Shown: positions 1-8,717, numbered from the stretch's first letter. The stretch is DNA of 64,000 nt from JAEUMW01 sp963734295 (GCA_963734295.1 CAVTGS010000009.1:254947-318946); one strand, 5' to 3'. Translations and numbers: made by a program. Notes: a model not told the origin generated them from the letters alone.

Positions 1-1
1 G

Positions 2-271
2 GGCACGAAGGACTACATCTTCACGCGCGATGCCAACAAGGGGGTCGGCACGCTCGTGGGCTACAGCACCTATTACTTTGACGAAGGTTCCGTCACGGCG
101 CGCTTTACGGCTACCATTGGTGGTCCGCAGGGCACGCACGGGGACTACAAGATTACAGGGGGTACCGGCGCCTACGCAGGAGCCACCGGAACAGGCACCT
201 TCGACAGCGTCCCCAATCCATTCAAGAACGCGAATCTGTACAAGGCCAAGCTTCAGATCATCACACCCTGA
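2..271 (+). CDS. C-terminal part of an allene-oxide-cyclase-like barrel protein (partial)
   Basis: An open frame enters from the window edge and ends with TGA at 269-271, giving the last 89 residues. The visible part alternates hydrophobic and polar residues with repeated Gly-Thr turns (for example GGTGAYAGATGTGTF), the pattern of small secreted beta-barrels of the allene oxide cyclase or dirigent type. The N-terminus and any signal peptide lie outside the window. It is followed 45 bases later by a Tat-type cupin in the same direction, so the two may be co-transcribed. The family call rests on pattern only, and the function is unknown. Confidence 0.5.
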   Translation, partial: GTKDYIFTRDANKGVGTLVGYSTYYFDEGSVTARFTATIGGPQGTHGDYKITGGTGAYAGATGTGTFDSVPNPFKNANLYKAKLQIITP

Positions 272-316
272 TTTGCGCGAAACCGGGTCAACTTCATTTC
301 TGCCAAGGAGGGCGTT

Positions 317-765
317 ATGAACAGGAGACATTTTGTGGCAGCGGCGCTTGCGGCTGCTCTAGCGGGTACGTTCAGCCCTCTTGCTCGAAGCGAGCCACCC
401 GTTTCGGATCTGATGCCGGCCGACGTGAAGTGGAAGGACTCGCCGTTTCCGGGCGTGCAAACGGCCGTCATCTCCGGAGATCCGACGCAAGCCGGGCTCT
501 ACGTCGTTCGCGCGAAATACGCGGCCGGAGGCAAGGTCATGCCGCACACCCATCCGGATACCCGCTACGACACCGTGCTGTCGGGCGAGCTGTACTTCGG
601 TTTCGGCGAGACCTTCGACCCGAGCAACAGCGAAGCTCTATCCGGCGGGCGCGCAGATCACGGTGCCCGCGAACATGCCGCATTTCGCGTGGGCGCAAGA
701 GTGGCGAGGCCGTCCTGCAGGAGGTGGGGATCGGTCCGTCCGGGACCGCAGCCTACAAGAAATAG
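317..765 (+). CDS. Exported cupin-domain protein, interrupted by two frameshifts
   Basis: The start at 317 opens a Tat-like signal peptide (MNRRHF followed by an Ala-rich stretch to about residue 25). A cupin fold follows, with the metal-binding type motif MPHTHPDTRYDTVLSGE near residues 75-91. The frame then breaks near 645 and again near 711. Reading through both restores a normal cupin end: AQITVPANMPHFAWAQE in one frame, then GEAVLQEVGIGPSGTAAYKK in the next, stopping at 763-765. Both breaks are single extra bases. About 148 residues once repaired, a normal size for a single-domain periplasmic cupin. The substrate is unknown. The frameshifts may be sequence errors, as in several other genes here. 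Confidence 0.65.
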
Positions 766-869
766 GGGACTCAGCTTCGGCCGCGGGAGCGGGGTCGACC
801 CGATGCTCAGGCCCGCGCTGCCCGTGCCGCTGCGGTGATCGCGTCCGCCCGTAGCGATCCTCCCCGCGC

Positions 870-1127
870 TCAGCCGTCGGCGCGCGATACGAGTGGAAAC
901 CGCTCTGGATGGCGAATGGAATCGACTGCGAGGTCGATGTCGAGGTCGGGCCAATACAGGTGATGCGCCTGCGGTCGCTCGACGTGAAGCAGCTTTGCGA
1001 TTGACGCGTCCTTGAACCAAGGAAACTCCGAAAATGGGACGAAAAGCTCTTCTTCTCCCAGCAATAGCCAGAAGCCGTGCCCAGACACGTTCGTCACCTC
1101 AACGTCCAAAGTGCTTACGCCACGCAT
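870..1127 (-). CDS. DUF2442 domain protein
   Basis: This is an 85-residue protein with the DUF2442 signature: an N-terminal strand region, then a central GEEELFVPFSEFPWFKDAS segment and a YWPDLDIDLAVDSIRHPE tail. The ATG at 1127 was chosen because it overlaps the end of the upstream DUF4160 remnant by 29 bases, the usual arrangement for this gene pair. DUF4160-DUF2442 pairs are common in mobile, toxin-antitoxin-like contexts, but no activity is established. Here its partner survives only as a C-terminal fragment, so this gene may be orphaned and without its own promoter. Confidence 0.7.
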   Translation of the reverse strand: MRGVSTLDVEVTNVSGHGFWLLLGEEELFVPFSEFPWFKDASIAKLLHVERPQAHHLYWPDLDIDLAVDSIRHPERFPLVSRADG

Positions 1128-1205
1128 CGCGAATGAGATTCCGGTGTACCTCGATGAGCTTCTGCGCCGCGCGCAGCTGCCGTTGATCCAAGCCATAATT
1201 CTGGC
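1099..1205 (-). pseudogene. DUF4160 protein, C-terminal remnant
   Basis: The segment encodes about 33 residues ending in AAQKLIEVHRNLIRDAWRKHFGR, which matches the conserved C-terminal helix of DUF4160 proteins (normally 80-90 residues). The N-terminal half, including the usual HVHV-type strand, is missing. Upstream sequence switches directly into a formylglycine-generating-enzyme-like gene in another frame at about 1197-1210. This looks like the scar of a deletion that joined two unrelated genes. Confidence 0.55.
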
Positions 1206-1958
1206 GCGTTGAAGGGGAAACCATCGCGCCCGCCGAGCGCATACGCTTCCCAACGCGACCAGTACGCTTTCGCATCGGCGTCGAACGTGTTCGCGACCCC
1301 GAGCAAGGATTCCGGGTCGTCGCCGCTCGCGTAGCGTGTGCGCGTGCCGGCGCGGCAGGCATATTCCCACTCCGCCTCGGTCGGCAAGCGATAGGTCACG
1401 CCTTCCCTCGCGGTGAGCCACCGGGCGAGTGCCACGGCGTCGTTCCACGTCACGTTGAGCACGGGATGATCGTCGCCCTGTGCGAATCCGGGATTGCGCC
1501 AGGAATACTTCGGGTCGCGTCCCTCGAAAGCGTCGCCGCGCGCCGATCTGGCAGGATCGTACGCGGGGTTATATCCGTAGCCCCCGGTGCCGTCGGCGAT
1601 CGATTCCGGTACGTAACCCGAGGCTTCCAGAAATTTCCGGAACTGCTCGACCGTGACCTCGTATTGCCCGAGGTAGAAGGGCCGCGTGATGCGCACCCGG
1701 TGCACGGGTGCCTCATCGAACAGCTCGACGAAGCGCCTGTGTTCGTATTGGGGATAAGCCTTCGCCAGGGACTCGGGCGTCTCGTCGCTACCCATGAAGA
1801 ATTCCCCTAGCCGGCACGAGAACGAAGTTCATGCCGAGGGAGTTTTCGAGGTGCCGAGGATGGGGATCGGTTCCGGATGCACAGAGTGTCGGGACAACGG
1901 CAAGGAGGACGAGAGACAGCGCTGACGCGCTCAGCGGATGTGGCAAGACGCTCTTCAT
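1206..1958 (-). pseudogene. Formylglycine-generating-enzyme (FGE/SUMF1) family protein, truncated and frameshifted
   Basis: The intended start at 1958 gives a signal peptide (MKSVLPHPLSASALSLVLLA) followed by LGMNFVLVPA. One extra base near 1807 breaks the frame, and the family then resumes with GEFFMGSDETPES, FYLGQYEVTVEQFRKFLEASGY, HPVLNVTWNDAVALARWL and RLPTEAEWEYACRAGT. These are the classic FGE-sulfatase domain blocks. The last third of the domain (the GNVWEW region onward) is absent: after GGRDGFPFNAP the sequence becomes DUF4160. Intact relatives are exported and often act on or beside sulfatases or other periplasmic enzymes. With the core motif lost this copy is very likely inactive. 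Confidence 0.75.
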
Positions 1959-1977
1959 GTCGCCTGCGACGAGCTCA

Positions 1978-1992
1978 GACCCGACTTTGACA
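1978..1992 (+). repeat. IS1634 left terminal inverted repeat
   Basis: GACCCGACTTTGACA is the exact reverse complement of 6496-6510. Confidence 0.8.
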
Positions 1993-2136
1993 GTTCTTGG
2001 CCACATTTGGGCCGATGGTCTTCGTAAGTTGTTGATTCGTGGAGTTGGCGACGCCCGTACGCCGCCAAATCCCTAGATACATGGATTGCCTGATATGGCT
2101 TGACTGCTGGGGTATGCGGTCCCTAGCATTGGGCAC

Positions 2137-3254
2137 ATGTACCTGCGTGAGTCCAAGCAGCGGCGCGCCAACGGCAGCGTGGTGACCTACCTGCAGCTTG
2201 CCGAGAACACCTGGAATCCCGAGAAGCGACGCGCCGAGACGCACATCCTGTGCAACTGCGGGCGTGCCGATGACGAGGCGGTGATCGAGCGGCTGCGCCG
2301 CTTGGCCCGAAGCATCCTGCGCCGCTGCTCGCCCGAAGAGATCGTGGCCGCTGGCCGCGACTGGCGCCTGCTGTGCGCCTGGCCCTACGGCGATGCGTAT
2401 GTGCTGCAGGCGCTGTGGGATCGGCTGGGCATCGGGCAGATTCTGAACGCTCAGGCCGGTGCCCGGCGGCTCGGCTTCCAGGTCGAGCGCGCACTGTTCG
2501 CGATGGTGGCCAACCGCGCCTGCGCACCGGCCTCCAAGCTCTACTGCTACGAGCAATGGCTGAAGGAAGACGCGCGCATCCCCGGCACCGAGGGCTTGGC
2601 GTTGCAGCACCTGTACCGGGCGATGGACTTCCTGGAGGCGAACAAGGAAGCGATCGAGCGGGAGATCTTCTTTCGCGTGGCCGACCTGTTGAACCTGGAC
2701 GTGGAGGTGATCTTCTACGACACCACCTCGCTGCACTTCGAGATCGACGAAGAGGATGTGGGCGCCGGCGCCGATGACGTGATGCACGGTAGTCGCGCGG
2801 CCGGGCGCAAGCGCTACGCCGCGCCGCGCAAGCGCGGGCATTCGAAGAACGGCCGCAGCGATGCACCGCAGATCGTGATCGGGCTGGCGGTGACCCGAGA
2901 AGGCTTTCCGGTGCGCCACTGGGTGTTCCCGGGCAACACCGTGGATGTGACCACGGTGGCGAAGGTGAGGGCGGACTTGAAGGGCTGGCAGCTCACGCGC
3001 TGTCTGTTCGTGGGTGATGCCGGCATGGTCTCGGCGGCGAACTTCCAGGCGCTTGCACGTGCGGGCGGTAAGTACCTCATGTGCATGCCGGTGCGCGTGG
3101 GCGCGGAGGTGGCCGAGTCGGTGCTCGCGCGCCCGGGCCGTTACCAGACGGTTGCCGAGAACCTGCAAGTCAAGGAGGTGACGGTCGGCGAAGGCACGCG
3201 CGCGCGCCGCTACGCGGTGTGCTTCAACCCGCAGGAGGCGGCGCGCCAGAAGGC
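2137..3254 (+). pseudogene. IS1634-family transposase, 5' part (interrupted by IS21)
   Basis: The ATG at 2137 opens a protein of the IS1634 transposase family (DDE superfamily). Two catalytic aspartates are recognisable, in VIFYDTTSLHFE and LFVGDAGMVS. Coding homology continues to EAARQKA, where the IS21 left end begins at 3255. The frame runs on for a few residues into IS21 terminal sequence before stopping. The protein resumes at 5839 with HREQLLTELEAEL, so the interruption is purely the insertion. The product is inactive unless IS21 excises precisely. Confidence 0.85.
3250..3254. repeat. Target-site duplication of IS21, left copy
   Basis: AAGGC lies immediately before the IS21 left end (TGTCAGCG) and is repeated at 5834-5838. 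Confidence 0.85.
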
Positions 3255-3383
3255 TGTCAGCGATCGGCATATTGGAGCCACTCCGTGATCGGCATATTGG
3301 AGCCAGGTGAGGCAAAGACGGGCATCTCGAACTGAGCGCGTTACCGCTACCCTTTCGGACTTTTGTCCAGAGGGAGAACCGCG

Positions 3384-4937
3384 GTGGGGCGTAGGAGAAT
3401 CGAGATGTTCCAGTATCGAGCGGTCCTGGTGCGCTTGCGCCAGGGCGATTCCGACCGCGATATTGCCCGGGCGCGGTTGATGGGCCGGCCGAAGGTGGCA
3501 GCGCTGCGGGCGCTGGCCACGCAGCAGGGCTGGCTCGCCCCCGACACGCCGCTGCCCGAGGACGGCGAGATCGCGGTGGTGATCGGCCAGGCGCGCCGGG
3601 CGCGCAGCACGATTTCCACGGTCGAGCCGTTTCGCGATGTGGTGGCGCGCTGGGCCGAGCAGGGTGTGGGTGGTGTCGCGATCCACGCTGCGCTGTGTCG
3701 CGAGCATGGGTACAGCGGCAGCTACTCGGCGGTGCGGCGCATGCTCGCCGCGCTCAACGCGGCGCGGCCGCCGCAGGCCACGGTGCGGCTGCAGTTCGCG
3801 CCCGGCGAAGCAGCGCAGGTCGATTTCGGTGCCGGGCCGCTGCTGCTCGATCCCGCTCGTAGCGAGCTGCGCCGTACCTGGGCGTTCGTGATGACGCTGT
3901 GCTTCTCGCGCCATCAGTACGTCGAGTTCGTGTGGGAGCAGACGGTGGCTACCTGGCTCGGCTGTCACCGCCGCGCCTTCGAATGGTTCGCCGCCGTTCC
4001 GGCGCGGGTCATTATCGACAACCCCAAGTGCGCTATCACTCGCGCCTGTGCCCGCGATCCGCTGGTGCAGCGCGCCTACGCCGAGTGCGCGGAAGGGTAC
4101 GGTTTCAAGATCGACCCGTGTCCGCCCGCCGATCCGGCGAAGAAGGGCGTCGTCGAGCGCGGGGTCGGCTATGTCAAGGGTAACTTCCTGCCGACCCGCA
4201 GCTTTCGCGATCTCGCCGATCTCAATGCCCAAGTCCGGCAATGGGTGATGACGGAAGCGGGGGTGCGTATCCACGGCACTACCCGCACGCAGCCACTCGC
4301 GCTGTTCGCCGTCGAGAAACGGCTGCTGCGCGCCTTGCCGGCGATCGCGCCCGATCTTGGCACCTGGAGTGGCGTGCGCGTGCATCGCGATTGCCACGTC
4401 CAGTTCGACCGCTGCTTCTACTCGGTACCGTTCACCTTGATCGGCCAGGCGCTGTGGCTGCGGGCCACCGACACCGCCGTGGCGATCTATCAGGACTATC
4501 GGCAGGTCGCGGTGCATCCGCGGGGCCGCAAACCCGGGCAACGCTTCACCGTCCGCGATCACCTGCCGCCGCAGGCGCAAGCCTACTTCGCCCACGACCG
4601 CCACTGGTGCCTGCAGCAAGCCACGGCAGTGGGTCCCGCCTGCGCGCAATTGGTCGACCAACTGCTCGCCGATCGCATCGTCGAGAGGCTACGCGCCGCG
4701 CAAGGTGTGCTGCGCTTGGCCGAACGCTACGGCAACGCCCGGCTGGAAGCCGCGTGCGCCCGGGCGCTCGCTCACGACAGCCCGTTCTACCGCACCGTCA
4801 AGACCATTCTCGCCGGCGGCTTCGATCAACAACCGCTGCTGCATGTCCCCGCATCGGCGCGCGCGTACGGTACCAGCGCACGCTTTGTCCGCGACGCCGA
4901 GACCCTGTTCGGCGTCGATCCCACCCTGCTGCACTGA
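3384..4937 (+). CDS. istA: IS21-family transposase IstA
   Basis: IstA is the DDE transposase of IS21 elements, acting with the ATPase IstB. The GTG at 3384 is preferred because AGGGAG lies 7 bases upstream; a further in-frame TTG exists at 3363. The N-terminal part has a helix-turn-helix region (VLVRLRQGDSDRDIARARLMGRPKV). The rve integrase core shows the catalytic residues in AAQVDFGAGPLL, ARVIIDNPKCA and KKGVVERGVGYVKGN. About 517 residues, a full-length size. It ends 23 bases before istB, with which it forms the usual two-gene operon. Confidence 0.93.
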   Translation: MGRRRIEMFQYRAVLVRLRQGDSDRDIARARLMGRPKVAALRALATQQGWLAPDTPLPEDGEIAVVIGQARRARSTISTVEPFRDVVARWAEQGVGGVAIHAALCREHGYSGSYSAVRRMLAALNAARPPQATVRLQFAPGEAAQVDFGAGPLLLDPARSELRRTWAFVMTLCFSRHQYVEFVWEQTVATWLGCHRRAFEWFAAVPARVIIDNPKCAITRACARDPLVQRAYAECAEGYGFKIDPCPPADPAKKGVVERGVGYVKGNFLPTRSFRDLADLNAQVRQWVMTEAGVRIHGTTRTQPLALFAVEKRLLRALPAIAPDLGTWSGVRVHRDCHVQFDRCFYSVPFTLIGQALWLRATDTAVAIYQDYRQVAVHPRGRKPGQRFTVRDHLPPQAQAYFAHDRHWCLQQATAVGPACAQLVDQLLADRIVERLRAAQGVLRLAERYGNARLEAACARALAHDSPFYRTVKTILAGGFDQQPLLHVPASARAYGTSARFVRDAETLFGVDPTLLH

Positions 4938-4960
4938 ATCCCACCCCGGAGGCATCACCG

Positions 4961-5749
4961 ATGAACCCCGTTCCCGAGCTCGTTCCCTATCTCAAACAAC
5001 TGCGCCTGTCTGGCATCCTCGATTCGCTCGAGGCACGTAATCGCCAAGCCCTCGACGGCAAGCTCGCCTACACCGAGTTCCTGGCGCTGTTGATCGAGGA
5101 TGAGGTTGCCCGGCGCGAACAAAAGAAGTTCGCCCTGCGTTTGCGCCGTGCCGCCTTCCGCGCCAGCAAGACCCTCGATCAGTTCGACTTCGAACGCCTG
5201 CCGCAACTCAATCGCGCCCTGGTGCACGAGCTCGCCACCGGCCGTTACCTCGACGAGCGCGTCCCCGTGCTCATCGTCGGACCGTGTGGCACCGGGAAGT
5301 CGCACCTCGCGCAGGCCCTCGGCCACTGCGCCATCCGCCAGGGCGTCGACGTGCTGTTCACCACCTGCGCGCAACTGGTCGCCGCCATGAACGCCGCCCG
5401 CGCCACCGGTACCTACGAGCGCAAACTCGCCAGCCTCGCCCGCATTGCGCTACTCGTGATCGACGACTTCGGCCTCAAGCCGCTGCGTCCACCCGCCGAT
5501 GAAGATCTGCACGATCTGATCGCCGAACGTTACGAAACCACTGCCACGATCGTTACCAGCAACCTCGACTTCACCGAGTGGGATCAAGCCTTCCCCGCCA
5601 ACCGACTGCTGGCCTCGGCGACCCTGGATCGGCTACGCCACAACGCCTACTGCCTGGTACTCGACGGGCAGTCGTATCGGGCGCCGAAACTCGCCCCTAC
5701 GGCCAACAAAATCAAGGTTGCCAATACGTCCAAAACCACCCATTCTTAA
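4961..5749 (+). CDS. istB: IS21-family helper ATPase IstB
   Basis: This is a 262-residue AAA+ ATPase of the DnaC/IstB type that helps IstA with target selection. Walker A is GPCGTGKSHLAQAL and Walker B is LLVIDDFGL, followed by a sensor-like IVTSNLDF. The ATG at 4961 follows a clear CCGGAG ribosome-binding site. The C-terminal tail is slightly extended (IKVANTSKTTHS). The gene is complete. Confidence 0.93.
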   Translation: MNPVPELVPYLKQLRLSGILDSLEARNRQALDGKLAYTEFLALLIEDEVARREQKKFALRLRRAAFRASKTLDQFDFERLPQLNRALVHELATGRYLDERVPVLIVGPCGTGKSHLAQALGHCAIRQGVDVLFTTCAQLVAAMNAARATGTYERKLASLARIALLVIDDFGLKPLRPPADEDLHDLIAERYETTATIVTSNLDFTEWDQAFPANRLLASATLDRLRHNAYCLVLDGQSYRAPKLAPTANKIKVANTSKTTHS

Positions 5750-5833
5750 CCACGCCGGGATGCCCGTCTTACCCCTCCGAAACTGGCTCCATTATGCCGA
5801 TCATCCCCGGCTCCTTTATGCCGATCCGCGACA

Positions 5834-5838
5834 AAGGC
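5834..5838. repeat. Target-site duplication of IS21, right copy
   Basis: AAGGC directly follows the IS21 right end. Deleting IS21 plus one copy restores the reading frame of the interrupted transposase (Q-K-A-H-R-E-Q). Confidence 0.85.
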
Positions 5839-6405
5839 GCACCGCGAGCAGCTCCTGACCGAGCTCGAGGCGGAGCTCGAGAGCCTGCGCCCGGTCCTTG
5901 GCGAGGCGCACAGCAAGCGGGTCTGCGCCCTGCGCTCCAGTGCCCGCTACGGGCGCTATCTGAAACAGACCCGGTCGGGGCTGACGATCGATCGCCAAGC
6001 CGTGGCAGCCGCCGAGCGGCTGGATGGCAAGTTCGTCGTCCACAGCAACGACGACACGCTCTCGGCGGCCGACATGGCGCTTGGTTACAAGCAACTGCAG
6101 CGGGTGGAAGAAGCCTGGCGCAGCATGAAGAGCGGACTCAGGCTGCGCCCGGTGTTTCACTGGGCCCCGCATCGCATCCACGCTCACGTCGCCATTACAG
6201 TGCTGGCGCTGCTGCTCGAGCGCGTGGCCGAGCACGCCTGCGCCGATACTTGGCGCAATATCCGGGACGATCTCGCATCCAGCTCGCGCAATTGTTGAGC
6301 CCCCACGGGCGCGTCTGGCAGGTCACCGAGCCCACCCCGAACGCCGCCAAGAGACTGAAATCACTGCAAATAAAGCCGCCGCCCCCGATCCTGAGCCTCG
6401 CCTGA
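5839..6405 (+). pseudogene. IS1634-family transposase, 3' part
   Basis: The segment continues the transposase interrupted at 3254: HREQLLTELEAEL, then the region holding the third catalytic residue (YKQLQRVEEAWRSMKSGL) and a C-terminal RIHAHVAITVLALLLER block typical of IS1634/IS4 relatives. One base is missing near 6276 (after NIRDDLA). Beyond it the expected end, IQLAQLLSPHGRVWQVTEP to the stop at 6403-6405, is in the next frame. The parent element was therefore either already decaying or carries a sequence error here. Confidence 0.75.
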
Positions 6406-6495
6406 GGCCGCCTTCGGCCTAGATACACACCCGTTCCGACCACCGTCCGGAAAACCGCGTCCCGCGCGGCTTCCAGAGGTTATGTGACTAGCAAG

Positions 6496-6510
6496 TGTCA
6501 AAGTCGGGTC
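6496..6510 (-). repeat. IS1634 right terminal inverted repeat
   Basis: TGTCAAAGTCGGGTC is the exact complement of the left end at 1978-1992. It lies 9 bases beyond the acr3 stop codon. Confidence 0.8.
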
Positions 6511-6519
6511 AGACGGTTC

Positions 6520-7620
6520 TCAAGCCCGCGCCGCCCGCTCCGTCGCGGCGACGGCGCCCGCCTCGTACCACTCCTTGCTCGCGTTCACCACCTTCACCAC
6601 CAGCAGCATTACCGGCACTTCGATCAGTACGCCGACCACTGTCGCGAGCGCTGCGCCGGACTGAAAGCCGAAAAGACTGATCGCGGCGGCTACCGCGAGC
6701 TCGAAAAAGTTGCTCGCGCCGATCAGTGCCGACGGACCCGCTACGCAGTGCGCGACACCGAGCCTGCGATTGAGCAGGTAGGCCAAGCCCGAGTTGAAGA
6801 AGACCTGGATCAGGATAGGGACTGCCAGCATCGCGATCACGAGGGGCTGGTTCAGAATGGCTTCGCCCTGGAAGGCGAAGAGGAGGACGAGGGTGGCGAG
6901 AAGCGCGGTGAGCGACAGCGGCTGGATGCGCGCGAGGGTCGACCGGTAGGTTTCCTCGCCCCGCGCGAACAGCATCTTGCGCAGCGCCTGCGCGATGATC
7001 ACCGGGATCACGATGTACATCACCACGGACACGAAGAGCGTGTCCCACGGCACGGTGATCGCCGAGATGCCGAGCAGCAGCCCGACGATGGGCGCGAAGG
7101 CGAACACCATGATCGTGTCGTTGAGCGCAACCTGACTCAGCGTGAAGTGCGGTTCGCCCTTCGAGAGATTGCTCCAGACGAACACCATCGCCGTGCATGG
7201 GGCGGCCGCGAGCAGGATCAGCCCGGCGATGTAGCTGTCGATCTGATCGGCGGGCAGGTACGGCGCGAAGACGTGACGGATGAAGATCCAGCCGAGCAGC
7301 GCCATCGAGAACGGCTTCACCGCCCAGTTCACGAAGAGTGTCACGCCGACGCCGCGCCAGTGCTGCTTCACTTCGTGCAGCGCGCCGAAGTCGATCTTCA
7401 TGAGCATCGGAATGATCATCACCCAGATCAGCAGCCCGACCGGAAGATTCACCTTGGCGACTTCCATCCCCCCGACCGCCTGGAAGAATCCGGGCGCCAT
7501 CTGGCCGAGCGCGATTCCCGCGACGATGCACAGCCCCACCCAGAGCGTGAGCCAGCGCTCGAAGAAGCCCAGCCCGCTTCCAGACTGAGCCTTCGCCACC
7601 CCCTCGCACGAAGCGCTCAC
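6520..7620 (-). CDS. acr3: Arsenite efflux transporter Acr3
   Basis: Acr3 is an inner-membrane carrier of the BART superfamily that exports arsenite. The 366-residue protein has about ten hydrophobic segments and the family blocks FFERWLTLWVGLCIVAGI, LMKIDFGAL, the conserved cysteine region LLAAAPCTAMVFVWS, and LIGASNFFELAVA. The GTG start at 7620 overlaps the arsC stop (GTGA), implying translational coupling; an upstream in-frame extension inside arsC is unlikely. It is the last gene of arsI-arsC-acr3 and would export the arsenite made by ArsC or ArsI. Confidence 0.93.
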   Translation of the reverse strand: MSASCEGVAKAQSGSGLGFFERWLTLWVGLCIVAGIALGQMAPGFFQAVGGMEVAKVNLPVGLLIWVMIIPMLMKIDFGALHEVKQHWRGVGVTLFVNWAVKPFSMALLGWIFIRHVFAPYLPADQIDSYIAGLILLAAAPCTAMVFVWSNLSKGEPHFTLSQVALNDTIMVFAFAPIVGLLLGISAITVPWDTLFVSVVMYIVIPVIIAQALRKMLFARGEETYRSTLARIQPLSLTALLATLVLLFAFQGEAILNQPLVIAMLAVPILIQVFFNSGLAYLLNRRLGVAHCVAGPSALIGASNFFELAVAAAISLFGFQSGAALATVVGVLIEVPVMLLVVKVVNASKEWYEAGAVAATERAARA

Positions 7621-8135
7621 GCCGCGGGTGCCTCGTGACGCGTCGTGCCGATGTCGTCGAGCTTCTTCTGCAGGGCGAGCCGATCGAGCTTGTCGAAGGG
7701 CAGGTTCATGAAGATGTTGATACGGTTCTGCAGGTGTGTGTAGGCGCGAAAGAAGGCACGGCGCTTGTCTTCGTCGGTGCCTTCCACGGCTGCAGGATCC
7801 TCGACGCCCCAGTGTGCGGTCATCGGCTGGCCGGGCCACACCGGGCAGACCTCACCCGCGGCGTTATCGCAGACGGTGAAGACGAAGTCGAGGCCCGGGG
7901 CGCCAGGTTGGGCAAATTCGTCCCACGCCTTGCTGCGGAGGCCCGTGGGGTCGACGCGGTGCTTCTGCAGCAGTTCGAGCGCGAAGGGATTGACGGTCCC
8001 CTTCGGATGGCTGCCGGCCGAGAAGGCGCGATACTTCCCTCGTCCCGCGGCATTGAGATAGGCCTCAGCCAGGATGCTGCGCGCGGTATTGCCCGTGCAA
8101 AGAAAGAGGACGTTGTAGGTGCGTTGCTCGGTCAT
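7617..8135 (-). CDS. arsC: Arsenate reductase ArsC (low-molecular-weight phosphatase type)
   Basis: This cytosolic enzyme reduces arsenate to arsenite for export by Acr3. The 172-residue protein begins with the P-loop FLCTGNTARS (Cys13, Arg19) of the LMW protein-tyrosine-phosphatase fold. Two further cysteines lie in TVCDNAAGEVCPVWPG (Cys89, Cys97), the redox pair expected for a thiol-coupled enzyme. It lies 30 bases after arsI and overlaps acr3 by 4 bases. Thioredoxin or glutaredoxin coupling is inferred from the cysteine layout. Confidence 0.92.
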   Translation of the reverse strand: MTEQRTYNVLFLCTGNTARSILAEAYLNAAGRGKYRAFSAGSHPKGTVNPFALELLQKHRVDPTGLRSKAWDEFAQPGAPGLDFVFTVCDNAAGEVCPVWPGQPMTAHWGVEDPAAVEGTDEDKRRAFFRAYTHLQNRINIFMNLPFDKLDRLALQKKLDDIGTTRHEAPAA

Positions 8136-8165
8136 CGAACTTCTCTCCGTCTGTGGGGAAAAGGG

Positions 8166-8642
8166 TCAGGCGCGACGGCGCGGCGCGGGGAAGGGGACCT
8201 TCACGGCGTCGACCGCCGGCGCGCAGCAGGCCGAAGCCTTGGGCTCGCTCGCCGCGGGCACGTCGTCTTCGCCGAACATAGGGATGGTGTCCAGGCTATG
8301 GAAGGATTCCCACGCGAGCCCCTGCGGGTCCACCGTCCAATGTTTATTCGACCGTGCATAGCAGCAGGCGGCCTGCTCCTGGGTGACCGCGGGGAGCGCG
8401 GCGGCGTCGAGGCGGTGGTGCAGTTCGTCGAGCTCTTCGTCGCTCTCTGCCTGGATACCCAGATGATCGAGACCTGCGTGGCGACCGCGGGTCGATATGG
8501 CAAAGTTCACGCGCGGATCGTCCAGCATCCACTTCGCGTAGTCGGGTTTCAGCACGCTCGGCTCGGCCGCGAAGAGGGCTCGGTAGAAAGCCACGCTCGC
8601 GTCGAGGTCCGCGACGGCGAGGTGGACATGGAATCGCTTCAT
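8166..8642 (-). CDS. arsI: ArsI-type C-As lyase (VOC/extradiol dioxygenase fold)
   Basis: ArsI is an Fe(II)-dependent dioxygenase that removes methyl or aryl groups from trivalent organoarsenicals. The 158-residue protein shows the expected metal ligands His5, His60 (AGLDHLGIQ) and Glu113 (LAWESFH). It also has the vicinal cysteine pair Cys94-Cys95 (EQAACCYARSNKHW) that binds the organoarsenical; spacing agrees with characterised ArsI proteins to within two residues. A further CC pair lies near the C-terminus (SACCAPAVD). The ATG at 8642 follows an AAGGAT ribosome-binding site; an upstream in-frame start at 8681 is less likely. It is the first gene of arsI-arsC-acr3. Confidence 0.88.
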   Translation of the reverse strand: MKRFHVHLAVADLDASVAFYRALFAAEPSVLKPDYAKWMLDDPRVNFAISTRGRHAGLDHLGIQAESDEELDELHHRLDAAALPAVTQEQAACCYARSNKHWTVDPQGLAWESFHSLDTIPMFGEDDVPAASEPKASACCAPAVDAVKVPFPAPRRRA

Positions 8643-8686
8643 GGGAATGGGATCCTTGAGTGGAGTAGATAGGCTACACAAAGTTT

Positions 8687-8710
8687 ACGTTTCTAATATT
8701 ATCGAAATGT
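8687..8710 (-). promoter_or_regulatory. Candidate ArsR-type operator / promoter of arsI-arsC-acr3
   Basis: About 45 bases upstream of arsI lies an AT-rich imperfect palindrome: TTTC at 8690-8693, GAAA at 8704-8707, with the outer pairs ACxTTTC and GAAAxGT. It stands out in a GC-rich background. ArsR repressors bind AT-rich dyads of this size near the promoter, and an arsR gene occurs at 15443-15796. This is inference from position and symmetry. Confidence 0.4.
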
Positions 8711-8717
8711 GTCAGCG

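Larger units (their letters stand above)
3255..5833 (+). mobile_element. IS21-family insertion sequence (complete)
   Basis: The 2579-bp element starts with TGTCAGCGATCGGCAT and ends with the complementary ATGCCGATCCGCGACA. Each end holds a second copy of the family-type terminal repeat: GATCGGCATATTGGAGCCA occurs twice at the left (3262 and 3289 regions), and two inverted ATGCCGAT(C) copies lie at the right (about 5784-5833). Multiple short terminal repeats are characteristic of IS21. It carries istA and istB in the usual order, and a 5-bp AAGGC duplication flanks it. Both genes and both ends appear intact, so it may be transposition-competent. Confidence 0.9.
1978..6510 (+). mobile_element. 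IS1634-family insertion sequence carrying a nested IS21-family element
   Basis: The unit is bounded by a perfect 15-bp inverted repeat, GACCCGACTTTGACA at 1978-1992 and its complement at 6496-6510. It contains a DDE transposase of the IS1634 type read left to right. Removing the inner IS21 element and one 5-bp duplication leaves about 1.95 kb, a normal size for this family. No matching target duplication flanks the outer repeats, which suggests rearrangement after insertion. The left end lies just upstream of the FGE remnant and the right end just beyond the stop of acr3. Confidence 0.8.

Noticed and set aside
6484..7638. 384-codon plus-strand frame across acr3
   Set aside because: Antisense to a complete acr3. 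The product is almost all charged residues (Asp, Glu, Arg, His), typical of an antisense frame in a membrane-protein gene.
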